A stretch of 64,000 nucleotides of DNA from Choristoneura fumiferana (lineage: Eukaryota; Arthropoda; Insecta; Lepidoptera; Tortricidae). The position numbers and the translations under genes are program-made. The DNA is taken from contig NC_133493.1 in the NCBI RefSeq assembly GCF_025370935.1, positions 11,124,996 to 11,188,995 of the forward strand. Direction: 5' to 3'. Below the pieces are notes generated by a model. The model ran no database searches. It saw only the letters and a program-made list of their open reading frames with translations, and was not told where the DNA came from. Shown piece after piece: positions 33,771 through 46,602 of the stretch (the stretch's first letter is position 1; every line of letters begins with the position of its first letter).

Positions 33771-34589
33771 TTTTATGAAATGCACAATAATTAGATACTT
33801 AATAATGAACTATGCTCAATCATACCTAAAAGCAGCGCTATTAACTTATAGTAAAGACTAATCACGATAATTTGTGATAAAATAGTACGAAAAATATAAC
33901 ACCAGAGCTGGTCAATGTGATGACTGCAATACATAGTTATAATTCCATAATTATCCTAAATATCCTCTAAGTGCGACCCTGACGATTTGGTCTGTACCTA
34001 TATCAAAAACGGGTCCAAATTGACGTGACGTTTTTTGTGGATTTCCCCTATACCTACCACAAAATATGTACACACCCACACATATATTATACGCACAAAT
34101 TTTTTTCGTTTGTGATACCTTATATAAAAATATATCTAATCTTTGTTTTATCAATGCGGAAAAATAAAAGAATCACAGTTTACCTAAGTCATAAATATGG
34201 AGAAGTAAACCCCGAATCTCCAAGTATTTCTGGGATTTACTATGTTTGTTAGTACTCGGCTGTATGTAATGGTGAAACAATGAGGGCTATCGTTTTTTGT
34301 CTCACTAGATGGCGCACTGTTGCGTGAGGTTTTTAAGTATGGCTTTTAAAGTCTGTTATTACGGGCGTGTAAACAAAGTTTTAGATTAAAATCATATTTA
34401 ATACACCTTAAAACCGTACCATAAAAATATCGAGCATGCCACAGTGTTGCATAGACCCCGTTTTGTTCGGAAAAAAGGGAGGACAAAGGTTTCCGAAAGA
34501 CAAAACTGTCTCAAAACACAGACATTCATTGCCCCGGAACGCATATTTGCCATAATTAATTTCAGATATTGCAAAATATTCACAAAATT

Positions 34590-34800
34590 ATTATATATAT
34601 TCCCACGGGATAGGTATAAAATCTTGAAATAACAACTGGGTTAAGAGTCATGAAATTTTGTACAGTTGTTCTTAACACAACCTTAATGAAGATCACGATA
34701 TAAATTTTGGGATTTCCCAGGGGAATTTTATAAAATCCCCGATCAAATGTAACTACAACGAATAGTGTACGCGTGCGAAGCCGCGGGTAAACTCTATAGT
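34590..34800 (-). mobile_element. Dispersed 'ccgtgggaat' family, minus strand (copy A)
   Basis: Reads on the minus strand 'gtttacccgcggcttcgcac' through 'tatacctatcccgtgggaat'. It lies just upstream of exon e. Partner 57613-57825. Confidence 0.6.
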
Positions 34801-35059
34801 AAGTAATGTTGCTGTAGCTGTAGTTAAAGTACTTATATATATTTTTTTTAATTTTTTTCCTCATTTCCTATAATTAAGAGCTTAATCAAGTTTCTAAAGG
34901 CTAAAAGCGTGTACCTGTGATTATGACTCATCCTGATAAACTCATCCATCCGATAAAAATGCGATATCCTATTGTACGGCATTTTATCCTAGAGCAGATC
35001 CTAACGATCTAGTATCAACATTATAAAATAAATATATTAATTCAAATATTTTTATAATT

Positions 35060-35205
35060 ATGACTTCTTGTGAACCGAAAGAGGAATGTGTAAAAGAAGA
35101 TATAGTGAGAAGTGTTTGGATTAGAATAATTATAGCACCAGTCGTTATAACTATTTTTTTACTTCTCTGCTTGATTTGGAATTGCTACAAGAGTAATAAA
35201 AGAAT
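35060..35205 (+). CDS. Candidate first exon e, membrane segment (copy A)
   Basis: ATG opening a 49-codon frame that ends in TGA at 35207. The peptide has an acidic, cysteine-containing N-terminus (MTSCEPKEECVKEDI), a hydrophobic span and then WNCYKSNKR, the same architecture as exon c. Two donors are possible. GTGAGT at 35206 is strong but leaves phase 2; GTAATA at 35193 is weak but would give phase 1 like the others. It could also be a complete 49-residue microprotein. Confidence 0.4.
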
Positions 35206-35280
35206 GTGAGTACCTAGTAAATTAATTTGAATTAAGCGAATGCGACCGGGATTACCTTCTAGAGCCGGTATACTTCTCAT

Positions 35281-35492
35281 CTCATCATCAGCCGGAAGAC
35301 GTCCACTGCCTGAACAAAGGCCTCCCCCTTAGAACGACAACAATAAACGACAACTTGCATCCACCGGTTCGCGCAACTCTCACATTCGTCAGTCCACCTT
35401 CGTCTTCCGGTTCCGTGATCGCGACTCGAGGAACTTCTCTCCCCTAAACGGTTATCTGTTCTTCGAGCGATGTGGCCCGCCCATTGCCGCTA
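35281..35492 (-). mobile_element. RTE 3' end (copy A)
   Basis: Minus-strand tail with 'gtggacgtcttccggctgat' and a decayed coding part with 'atgggcgggccacatcgctc'. Partner 58302-58508. Confidence 0.65.
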
Positions 35493-35962
35493 TACTTAGG
35501 GCATGTCAAATATTACTGCACGCTCTGCTGTGGCAGGTATTTATGGAGGTTACTGTAAACCATAGTATTTATTTTCATTATTCACCCAACTCTACTGAAA
35601 GAAGTTATTTTGTAGGTCAGTGTATTTGTACGAGCTTTATTATTAGCCTCATGAAAGGCGTTGTAAACAAATCTGGTATAACCTAACCAACAAAAAGTTG
35701 GAATACTCCGACTTTGTCACTTCAAAGTCCAATATCTCAAAAACAGCAGAACCGATTTTGATGAAACATGTCTTAGAACCATCGCTAGAAACACTGATTT
35801 CAAATAAAAAACACATTCAAATCGGTCCATCTATTTAAGAGCTACGGTGCCACAGACAGACAGACACACATAGCTGTCAAATTTATAAACTCAAACTCAC
35901 AACATTTATTGACAACACAAAACACAGTAAAAACATAAATAGCTGCAAATATATTTGTTAGG

Positions 35963-36258
35963 TAAGCCGTGGTGGCCTAGTGGTTTGACCTATCGCCTCT
36001 CAAACAGAGGGTCGTGGGTTCAAATCCCGGCTCGCACCTCTGAGTTTTCCAAATTCATGTGCGGATTACATTTGAAATTTACACGAGCTTTGCGGTGAAG
36101 GAAAACATCGTGAGGAAACCTGCACAAACCTGCGAAGAAATTCAATGGTGCGTGTGAAGTTCCCAATCCGCACTGGGCCCGCGTGGGAACTATGGCCCAA
36201 GCCCTCTTGTTCTGAGAGGAGGCCTGTGCCCAGCAGTGGGACGTATATAGCTGGGATG
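35963..36258 (+). mobile_element. SINE family 1, full length (copy A)
   Basis: Flanked by the perfect 12-bp duplication 'atatttgttagg' (35951-35962 and 36259-36270). A-box 'tggcctagtgg', B-box 'gggttcaaatccc'. Shared with copy B, so older than the split of the two copies. Confidence 0.9.
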
Positions 36259-36820
36259 ATATTTGTTAGGCGTCCACCCGCTCCGTTCTAGCTAACCGCG
36301 TCAGCTAGCGCCTAGGTCCCGTCAGCAACTTAGGGCGTAGCGTAAGCTAGGCCCTAAGCTAAGCGTTTAAATTTTTACCCACTACACGACGGAGGATTAT
36401 TAATGATGTACGGAAACCCTAAAGACTGAGCAAATGCTAGTTGGACTCGCGCACCAACGGTTCAGTATAGTAATTAAAATAAAAAATGTTTGTAATTAGA
36501 CTAATTAGTAGTATTTCAATATCATTCTGTATTTTCTATATTATTTGGTCTGAGACTCGAAACTATGATTTATTTTTTATAAAGTGTGATTTTATTTGAT
36601 TTGATTATAAGATAGCAACCGGAAATGCCAACTCAAAGATTTTAGAACCTGCTTTGCGAGATTATTTGTTGAAGAGTACCTATCTATTTATATCGATCGA
36701 GCAGCTACTTATATCTGAAAAGATCATGCATCGTGTGCGCATGATCATTGATTAGATGATTATCCATGAGATAGAGCAGATTGTACAAAAAGAGCATAAA
36801 ATAGCCATTTTACCCGAGGC

Positions 36821-36920
36821 NNNNNNNNNNNNNNNNNNNNNNNNNNNNNNNNNNNNNNNNNNNNNNNNNNNNNNNNNNNNNNNNNNNNNNNNNNNNNNNN
36901 NNNNNNNNNNNNNNNNNNNN
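36821..36920. other. Assembly gap of 100 N
   Basis: A run of exactly 100 N joins two contigs. The round length indicates an arbitrary scaffolding gap and not a measured distance. The sequence to its left ends at a point equivalent to 59851, and the sequence to its right begins at a point equivalent to 14088, so the flanking contigs overlap each other by about 22.8 kb. Confidence 0.99.
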
Positions 36921-37269
36921 GTCCCATGATATTTATTTATTTTATTTAATAAAGTGTGAACTCTAGTTTATTTGGTTAATTTACAGAAATACGTTACTTT
37001 AACTTCCCTTAAATATAAAGAAAGATTGCAAATACTGCCAAGTTTAGAAACCAGAACCGCCTTCAGGTGTACACACAGCCAGCGCGTTATCTATAAAACA
37101 CACATATTTATCTCTCAAACATGATCAATCTACCATATTGAAAAAGTATTATCCAGCCAACGAAAAAAAACACCTAGTTTTCTTTATCCTTCTCCAACTA
37201 CACTGACTTCGCAACTTGACTGCATTAATTCCCTGTCAAAGTTAAGCCCTCAAAACAATAGTTAAAAAA

Positions 37270-37390
37270 ATGTTTTTGAACGAGAAGGAAACAGTGTTTC
37301 TATTTTTTATTATAACTGTTTTGTTTTTGGTGTTCTTGTATCTACAAGTGTGCGATTGGTTCATTGGGAGATATGTCTTTAAAATTTTTA
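37270..37390 (+). CDS. Candidate first exon a (copy B)
   Basis: Allelic partner of 14433-14553, with identical coding bases and the same A|GTAAGT donor in phase 1. The first intronic difference appears within about 15 bases after the donor. Confidence 0.42.
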
Positions 37391-37487
37391 GTAAGTACAT
37401 ACAATTTTTCTTTCTTAGAAACGGTTTTAGAACTGCTAGAAAAATCGTGTATGTCGCATTATATTGCGAAGGTGTAAAGCCAATGAA

Positions 37488-37790
37488 GCCGTGGTGGCCT
37501 AGTGGTTTAACCTATAGATCGATCGGATCGTGGGTCGAAATCCCGACACGTAACTCCTACTTTTTTCCAAATTCATGTGCGAAATCACATTTGAAATTTA
37601 CCACGAGCTTTACGGTGAAGGCAAGCGTCGTGAGGAAACCTGTATAAACCTGCGAAGTAAATCAATGGTGTGTGTGAAGTTCACAAGCCGCACCGGGCTC
37701 GCATGGGAATTATGCCCAAGCCCTCTCATTCTGAGAGGAGGCCTATGCCCATCAGTGTGATGTATACAGGCTGGGATGATGATGATGATG
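37488..37790 (+). mobile_element. SINE family 1 (copy B)
   Basis: Partner of 14650-14899. It keeps the 'gcatgggaattatgcccaag' part that A lost and has a longer GATGATG tail. Confidence 0.85.
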
Positions 37791-38151
37791 AAAGCCAACG
37801 CCAATTTAGTTTGTAGTGGTTCAACCGAGCGACGCAATGTAATGCAACTTGCACAAATTGTCTAATTGGGCTTAATAAGGTTAAACTTAGATGTTAAACC
37901 CGTTGTATTCCATTGATTTTTTTGGTTAAAACTGTCCTGTGATTAACCCCTATCTCACCTGATGAAAAGTGCAGATGACGCTAAAGGTGTATCTCACGGG
38001 TTAACTAACAGCCTATCTACTTTAGCCCTGAAGAGCCCTAGGTTGTATTTATCCGGAAATCTAGACGACGGAAGCGAATTCCATTCCTTAGCAGTTCGCA
38101 TTATGAAAGATGAAGCAAACCGCTTTGTGCGGGCCAATAGAATACTAACTA

Positions 38152-38413
38152 CCGTGAACTGCTTCCACTTTGCCCTCTGGCCCCAACATTGCCTGATTCA
38201 ATTTATAGTCGATAACTAGCACCCTTCTAGGTTTTTAAACTTATATCCCCCCGTAATAATAATTCCCGTGTAGATAAAAGTTTAAAACGATTAATTACGG
38301 AATTATTATTACGGGGGGATAAAAGTTTAAAAAACTAGAAGGGTGCTAGTTATCGACTCTAAATCGAATCAGGCAATGTTGGGGCCAGAAGGCAAAGTTG
38401 AAGCAGTTTACGG
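38152..38413. mobile_element. TA-flanked foldback MITE (copy B only)
   Basis: A 262-bp element whose two ~115-bp arms are near-perfect inverted repeats around a ~30-base loop. The outer ends are 'ccgtgaactgcttc' and 'gaagcagtttacgg', flanked by TA at 38150-38151 and 38414-38415. Copy A has the empty site with one TA at 15729-15730. The TA target suggests Tc1/mariner mobilisation. Confidence 0.9.
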
Positions 38414-38682
38414 TACATAAGGGTGAAGACTCTCCCCGCCTGGAAGTCTTGGCAACATGGAGATGGATGAATTAGATCGCTGAGGGTCGCTGGCACCGGA
38501 TGGATGCGAGGCCTATGTCCAGCAGTGGACTGCTGTGGGCTGATGATGATGATGATGATGAATGACATCATGTAATTCCTGTGCACACTCACCATATTGA
38601 CTTTGAGCTGTGCCCTGCTGTGGGACGTATATAATAGACCGAGATACGAACTTTTTTTTATTATAATGTAGTAAATACCGGT

Positions 38683-39113
38683 CAAGTGCGAGTTGGACTC
38701 GCGCACGAAGGATTCCGTACCATTATCAATACAACATTAGACATTAGCAAAAAAACGGCAAAGAAATATCAAGTTTGGTGTATGGGAGCCTTAAATATTA
38801 TTTTATTTTAATTTACATATTTATTTTGAAAGCGATTATACAAACTAAAGATTTTGTGAATATTGCAAGCTTCTACCTGTTGCCGTTATTAATATCAAGC
38901 CAAAAACGGCAAAACAATCACGTTTGTTGTATTTACGTTTATTATATTTATTTTATTCTATTTTTACTATTTGTTGTTATACCGGTACAATTTTAAGTGT
39001 CTAACTATTACGGCTCAAGAGATAGAGCCCTGTGACAGACGGACGGACAGACAGACAGACAGCGGAGTCTCAGTAATAGGGTTCCATTGGCACCCTTGGG
39101 TACCGAACCCTAA
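38683..39113 (+). mobile_element. Dispersed repeat 'cggtcaagtgcgagttggac' (copy B)
   Basis: Partner of 16015-16446 with a few small indels. Confidence 0.65.
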
Positions 39114-40215
39114 AAATGAGCTAATAAAAGTCACATAGTCCACATTTGGTACAAGTTTGGTGTAGCTTGGAGTAAGTACTTGCTTATCAAATACAAATCC
39201 CTAGTGCAATCTGTTTTACATCCTTACTATCGCTGTTTATCAGCAATTATCACTAGCTCTATACGAATTAGTGCGGATTCCGATTCTGACTAATGTATAA
39301 CATAGTGCCTGAGATACTGTACTCACGCTATTATAAAGAAAATGTACACTTAGGCATGCGCGGGGCATTAATTTATTAGGGTAAATAGAATAGTTTCGCT
39401 ACTCACCGGTAGATGGCGCTGTACAGCTTCAAGTTATGGTAACAATGTGTCGTCGCTACGATTCTATTTTCGTTGAAAGTTGATGTTTTTCGATACTTAA
39501 CAAAATCATCAACGTAGAGGTCACCAACGTGTTATTAACCCTTAATAAGGCACCATTTATTGGAGCATACTATCACAGGAATCAAAAGCAGCTATCGAAT
39601 ACATACCTGGCAAAGGATATTTTTAAAGCTAGAAGTATTTTCAGTAATTACAATGAATATTGTAACATTGTTTTTAATTTTTAGTTGTTTCGATTCCCGG
39701 GTGAAGTTTAGAAGATCTTTGAATGCACTTTTGTTTAATTTTAAAAATAAAAGAATGTTTCCTTTCAATACAATTAGCTAACTAAAGGATTTAAGGTAGT
39801 TGTCCTCCAGGGCCCATAGATTTTTTCCAACCTGTATATTGGGAAAGTCACCTTACCAGATACGTATGCTATCGTTTAATACTCTACCTACATGTCAACA
39901 CCTTTGGGTATTCTTGTTTTTGATGTCCGTGTTTTGAATAATTTTCACGCAGAATAATCACAATTATATTGCATTCCTACAAACTTTGTCAATGTAAGGG
40001 CAAGGTTCAGTTGCTTTTCTATTTGCTTAAAATACAGCTTAAAACGTCTAATTTCACCATACAGAGTGACTTGATGAGATTTATCAGAGTGACTTGGCTT
40101 CCCCCATCCTTATCATTTGTAATTAATACCTATCGAATCAGATAGGTCGTATCAATTTGTCGGTATTTTCGATAATATTGTTTCGCTAAGGTAGTTCTAT
40201 TCGCAACGTTCCACC

Positions 40216-40306
40216 ATGGAGTCTCTTGTGCTATTTCTACCATTTTTCATGATTGTTGTACTCTATTCTCTTACTTGTGTGTGTTTGAGATGCTTCGAGT
40301 TGTTTG
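40216..40306 (+). CDS. Candidate first exon b (copy B)
   Basis: Identical to 17569-17659 across the whole exon, the start context and the donor. Confidence 0.45.
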
Positions 40307-41389
40307 GTAAGTCATTTTTTGGAATACCGTAAACCAAGGGTCCAAAAGGAACCATATTGCTTTGGCTAATCTGTTTTTCAATCACTCTGTCACAGGGTTG
40401 TATTTTTAAAAGTTATGTTTTGCGTGATATTGACGTTAATTTTACCCACTTATGGTAATCGGATTAACTTGAAATTCGGTATGAATATGCAAGTACAGTG
40501 AGCAAAAAATACTGTATTTTTTTCGTAAAACTTATTTGCAATCTGTGCTAAAACAATAAAATAATTTCAAACTTAAAGGAGGACCCTTACGTGTTTTTAG
40601 CTATTTTTCACTCAATTTTAAAAATGGCAAGTGTAGAATGGTATACACCATTTTGCGTGCTGTGTGTGTGGTGTTAGCTACGTCCTCTGCTGTATATAGA
40701 ATCTCTACCATTAGCCACCTCATGCACGAGTATATGGCTAAATTAACGGTCCATCTTCGAGGTGGTTAAAATTCGTGCCCCTGGCCTGTATCTAATAATA
40801 ATATCTAACCATAATAGCTAATAACATAATAGCTATATCGAATCATAATAGCTAGAATCTAGTTTTAAATTTAAGCAAAGACTCTGATATTGTATGCATT
40901 TTGTGGCTATCTCTGGGCTGGAACAACTAGAAATAGATAAAAAATAGCCACAGAAAGATTTTTAGCAAAACACATAGGTATCGCTAGTAGTGGTTCTGAC
41001 GGTTCTTGCGATTTTTGGCGATTAAATAACTAGCACTGTGTTATATGGACAAGTAAATCAAGGCAAAGTTTGAGAATCGAAGTAACTTCACTTTTCTTTG
41101 AGGTAAAAGCCCTAAAACTTGCTAAATTAATTCTATCATTTTTTATTACAACGCTCTCTAGTGGCAAGTAGCGGAACTAAAAATACGCTGTATAACTTTC
41201 AGGTTTCTGTTCCATCCAACCCGTAGTTTTAGATAGCAAACATAGATGTCGTTGTATAATGCATTCTTGTAATTATTTACAATCATTGTGTAATGTAATA
41301 TTACACTGTAATCAATCAATAATAATTTATCAAATTCACAAGCTTCGTCTAATTTATTTTTAATGTGAAATAGTAAAGTGACTTTTTAA

Positions 41390-41715
41390 GAAAGAAAGAA
41401 AGAAATAATACATTTATTCACAACACACCAATAGACACACACTACACGAGATCCCTGCAGGGATAAGTACGCCTTTGTACTTAACACTTCACTTTTTTAT
41501 GTAACCTTTTTGTTTTCCCTTTTTGTACAATAAAGAGTATAAACAAACAAATAAGCAACAACAATATTATTAAGTAGGACAGTATAGATAGGTAGTAGTA
41601 GTAAGATGGTGTGTGTCATTGCGGTTGTAAATTGGACACTGGCTCAGCATAATGCTGAGACGTTAAGAACGCCCCAGCGCTGATTTTCAGCCAGCACCGG
41701 CGGTGACCCTCTGAC
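41390..41715 (-). mobile_element. LINE 3' end with CTTT tail (copy B)
   Basis: Partner of 18722-19065. Confidence 0.7.
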
Positions 41716-41769
41716 CGCTATAAAAATACATGAATATTATAAACTACGATGAATCTAGAACGTGTCAAG

Positions 41770-42255
41770 TTGTATTATGACAAACGTTTATTAACCAAAC
41801 GTTTTCTTTTGGCTAATATTATAAGTATTCCAAAAAAATGTTTGTTCAAAATGACACTTCGCACATGAACCAACCACAAAAACCAACTGCTACCAGAAAA
41901 GTCGGTTAGGTTAGGTTAGATATGCGTCCCCCACAGAAACGAACTGCTATCAGAAATGAAGGTTAGGTTAGGTTAGAACTGCGTCCCCGACAGAAACGAA
42001 CTGCTACCAGAAAAGTAAGATTATTATGTCATGCAATATTTTGGGAAGAGTGCTTTATGCCAAACGATACATTTGACTAAATAATACTTGGTAATATGAA
42101 ACATGACTACTTAAGTGATTATTTTTGAAACAATAATTTGAAAAAATAAAAATTTACTAACTGTAAATTTGCGATAAGTTGTTTTAGGAAATGATTTTTT
42201 GCCAAATGATAATTTAAGTTATGTGATAGGTACTTTGGGAAAAGTTTTTTGCCCA
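41770..42255. mobile_element. MITE-like element with minisatellite (copy B)
   Basis: Partner of 19100-19540 with one additional minisatellite unit (about 41910-41965), so the unit number is polymorphic. Confidence 0.65.
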
Positions 42256-42898
42256 TACATTAGTAATCCCCACGGAAGCCTATCCTGGGCATGTCCGACA
42301 CGCCCGTGGTCGGTTACCATTTGTTGGGTTCGTTTCTCGGTTCAGACAGGGGATTAACTATTCAAAAATCATTTAATGTAGTTTAAAATGTTTCCAAAAC
42401 AAAAATGAAGTCTTCTTTTAGCAAAAATTTTCTGTCTTCAATAACTTAGATACTTTCCTCCTCTCTCCATGTGGCATAACTGTGGTCGCCCTGTATAAGC
42501 CCTGTATATTATTAAACATCCAACAGTCGAACACATATATTCGTATTTTTATAAATGGTCCTATGGGATCGAAGCCGGGCCTTCTAGCTTCATAGGCAGG
42601 TTCTCCAACCGTTAGGCTATTCGGTCGTCAGGAATGAAAGAAATTAGGTATAACATTAGTGGAACTATTATGAGTACCTGGGCGACCGAGCTTTGCTCGG
42701 GCTAAAACTCGATAATAAGTGTTTTCCCAGATATAAGACCAAGCTAGATCAATTTGTCATCCCCGGAAACCCCCACATACCAAGTTTCATCGAAATCGTT
42801 GGAGCCGTTTCCGAGATTCTGATCATGAAATATATATACCTATAGGTACAAGAATTGTTCGTTTAAATTTACCTATATATATTAGATAGAATAAAAAA

Positions 42899-43182
42899 GC
42901 CTTAATGGCTTAATGGTTTGACCTACAGCATCTCAAGTAGAAGATCGTGGATTTCAATATTTATCATAAGCTTTACGGTGAAGGAAAACATCGTGAGGAA
43001 ACCTGCACAAACCTGAGAAGCAATTCAACGGTGTTTGTCAAGTTCCCAATCCACACTGGCCCGCGTGGGAACGACGGCCCAGGCCGAGGCCCCTCATTCT
43101 AAGAGGAGGGCCTAATGCTGTACAGGGGCTTGTAAATAGGGTGAGATGATGATGATGATGATGATATGATAATGATGATGAT
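42899..43182 (+). mobile_element. SINE family 1, degraded (copy B)
   Basis: Allelic partner of 20166-20450. Confidence 0.7.
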
Positions 43183-44552
43183 ATTATAAATAGGATACTT
43201 ACTTCTTTGGTCGAACAAAAGAACGCAGTTACACAATAACATGTTTAGTACTTAAGTGGTTAAGTCTCCTTGAACTCGGGACACTGCGCTATAAACAAAT
43301 ACAAATAAAGCATTTAAAATTATTACAAACGGAAACTACATACATATACAAAAATCCTCTGAGTGTAGGTATGTTATGTTAGTTCCTACATCTCTTCGGA
43401 ACGCATAAACATATTTGGCTAATTCATTTTGTTTTAACCCCTGACGCAAAAAGGGTTTTAGTAGTTTGACGCCCGTCTGTTGTCTGTGACATCGTAGCTC
43501 TCAAATTGATGGACTCGTTTTGATGTTGTTTCTTTAGATGAAAGCGTATTTCTGTGCAATGGTTCTTAGCTATGTTTATTAAAAATCAGTTGAGCTGTTT
43601 TTAGAAATTGAAAGAAAATAATTAGACATAATTATTACCCATAAGTCGGGTAAAAAGTGTGTGCGAAGCGGGCAACAAGTTAGAAATTAAATACAAGCAA
43701 GTCAAGTAAATTAAGCGATAAGCTCAACAAGAGACTATTTTTTTTGGTTTCAACATTTTTCCCTTTGAAGAACTTCAGGTAAGTGAACCCTAAAGGTATT
43801 TTATTATAATCGAGAAAAAGAACATCAACAAATAAACTCGTTTCTGTCAGCGGATTCCCGTTTAATCTTGTTGTTATGATTTTTACAGCCACAGTAACAC
43901 AATTCGTAAAAGTTTCAAGTGTAGATATACTTTTAACTGGAACTACGGTACGGTACCGTAAAACTCACACGGAGTGTAATAATACACCTGCAAAACTCAC
44001 GTCTTATATTGAGTTTACGGATTAACCCGAAACATGTCGAGTTAAACGTAAGAATAGAATAAGTAGAATAGAAATGAGAACCAAAATGTTGAACCACGTC
44101 AAAAATAGTCATCTAAAACAAAAACTATTCTCAAATGTTACACGCACCGGTCGAAGTATTTACGAAAAAAAAACGAGCGGTAAAAACCGATCACGCTTGA
44201 CCTCAGCCACCAAGGAGACAAGCCTGTGAAGGTTTTTATCAATTAAAGAATCACGCCGTCATTCGCAGACATCTCTACAGATTAGTTTAGTTACACGAAC
44301 GCACCATTCATGCCGCCAAATAAACGGCAATTTGCGATAGCTTTATCAATAAATAAATAAATAGGTCTTTTCGATACTAAGTAATGGACACTTAGACATA
44401 AAAACGGTCACCTCGAACGCGACAAGACGCTTAAAAAGAGACAAATTTGAAAATAGAATCGCGAGTGGTTTTTAATTCAAATGTTTTTTTAATCGAATCT
44501 ACGAAGTTGCCAGTATTTTAAGGTTGCCAGTATTTTTAATTAGTGTTTCAAA

Positions 44553-44688
44553 ATGGACGATCATAATTCGATTGAAGTTAAAATTGAAGATTCCAGACCG
44601 GACCCTCACTATTTGGGACTTATTCCTATTTGTGTTCTAGTTATTATAATTTTTGTGCGAGTAACGTTCGTTTTGTGCAAAAGCTATG
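44553..44688 (+). CDS. Candidate first exon c (copy B)
   Basis: Partner of 21832-21967 with one synonymous substitution and the same G|GTAAGT phase-1 donor. The duplicated 16-bp leader motif is also kept. Confidence 0.5.
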
Positions 44689-45618
44689 GTAAGTTTTTAA
44701 TTATTATTTATTGTGTTTTTTCATGTTTTTTTTTCATCTGCCAGCTGCAATAATCTCTAAGTAATGAGACGCAGCGCAATATTTATTCCCACGTTGAATT
44801 AATCTGTAATTTATAAAGATTAACAGCAAATTGTGTTTTAAATAATTATGAGTATTATAAGAAAGATCTTAACCACGTCGCTCATAGGCCAAAGTATCAC
44901 CAATCGTTCAGTTTAAAACAGTTAAAATATTTTTGGAACAATTACGGGCAACATGAGTAGGTAGTAGTATTTTTACGATTATATATTTTGTGTGCAAACT
45001 TCGTTCATTAAACCTATTTAAATCCAGTAGCAATCATTAATTACTAGATAGATAATTTAAAAAAAATCTTTTTAATTATTACTACAGTAATTATCGTTTA
45101 TATTATTTAACATTCTTCGTCTTCAATATTAATTAAATAAAATAAAAAAAACAGTTACCATGCACTACCAGTTTTAACTATAAGTAAACATTGTTACCTA
45201 GGTTAAAGTAGGTACTACCCAGTTACCTTAGCCTTCTGGGTTAAACAATAATTTTAGGAGTCTATATTGGTCGTTAGAATTTTAGTCATTGTTTTTTTAA
45301 ACCTAGGTATCATCGATACCATTCTGTATAACAAATAGGTAATGAGGGGAATTGGGAATCTTATTGTGTTTTCTAATTAATTTATCAGGCGTTAGTTTGC
45401 GGAAGCCCATATTTTATAATCAATGAACTATAAACCATTACATTGCTCAGCAGTTTTCTAATTAGTCATTCGTTTAGAACGTTTCTACCACCCCTCGTTT
45501 TTTTTTTCGATTAGCACCATTACTTGTTAGGTTCTGGTAAATTTGCTTCGACTCATACCTATGAGATACCTAGTACCAGCAGAAACGTAACTAATGCGTC
45601 CGACACAAAATAAACCTA

Positions 45619-46074
45619 GGTCGCTTGTGGACGTCCGTTGTTTTCACTGGGTAACGAACAGATTTTTACCGGACCCGCAGTATTTGCTATAATAAGTATA
45701 TAAGGAACGTGTGTCTTGTAACCAAATTTCGCCGGATGTAACATTTTCTCCCCTCGGGTCGACGGACACCGGGAGATTACTGCGAAATTCAAAAATTGAA
45801 GTTCGAATCGTACCTTCCCTTTCACTCTTGTTTAAATAATATTAGCGTAAGTGGGACGGCAAGATATGAAGTTCTAATTTCGTAGTAGCCCCCCCCCCCG
45901 GTTCAGCGTAAGAAAGAGCGGTAATCCATGCCATGCCAGACGATTTCTATAAATTAGATGTGGCACTCAAAGTTTACATCCGTCATATAAAAAAATTACA
46001 TATATACGAGGATATGCGTTTATTGGCGGTCCGTTGTACTGTGAAAACAGTGGACGTATACAATACAAGCGGCC
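45619..46074. mobile_element. MITE with nested smaller MITE (copy B)
   Basis: Partner of 22905-23375 with small indels, including a deletion near 45940. Confidence 0.65.
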
Positions 46075-46351
46075 TTAAAGGTAGATCTTAGAACCACTAC
46101 CTAATTACCAGAAAAAATATAGTTTCCTACAAGCCTTGAGTACACTCCATGAATCGACTACGACTTGGTTTCTTGTCGTCATAAAATTAGGGTGTAATTT
46201 TGTGTGAGAAATATTGTGATGTTCTTTTGTTATGCAATATGTGATGTTTGACAATGCATTATATCGCCATGTTTGTTTAGTTTCAGCCTTTATCTGTTAT
46301 ATCATATTTGCTTTGATAGGTATATGTCACATGCACTTCTGATAATTGTCA

Positions 46352-46602
46352 CCATCATCATCATCAGCCTGAACCACTACCTACTGAACAAAGGCCTCCC
46401 ACGGCTCAATGAAAAATTTGCCACTTGCATCTACCGGTTACCCGCAACTCTCACGATGTCATCAGTCTATCTAGTGGGAGGTCTGATAACGCTTCGTCTT
46501 TCGGTTTGTAGTTGCCACTCGAGGACCTTTCTCCCCCAAACCAACGGTTTCTGTTGTTCAAGCAATGTGGCCCGCCCATATGCACTGCCACTTTAACTAG
46601 CT
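46352..46602 (-). mobile_element. RTE 3' end (copy B)
   Basis: Partner of 23654-23905. Confidence 0.65.

Larger units (their letters stand above)
14088..36820 (+). repeat. Duplicated segment, copy A (probable allele 1, end of left contig)
   Basis: This 22,733-bp stretch is collinear with 36921-59851 in the same orientation. Homology starts inside the tail of a SINE and runs to the last base before the gap. Single-copy parts match almost base for base; differences are scattered SNPs, short indels and whole transposon insertions. Copy-A-only insertions are a TTAA-flanked element (15185-15678), a SINE (25824-26140) and a short retroposed fragment (27779-27942). Copy A also keeps about 365 bp around 31480-31850 that is missing from B. 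Best read as one haplotype of a heterozygous diploid; a recent real tandem duplication is the alternative. Confidence 0.93.
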
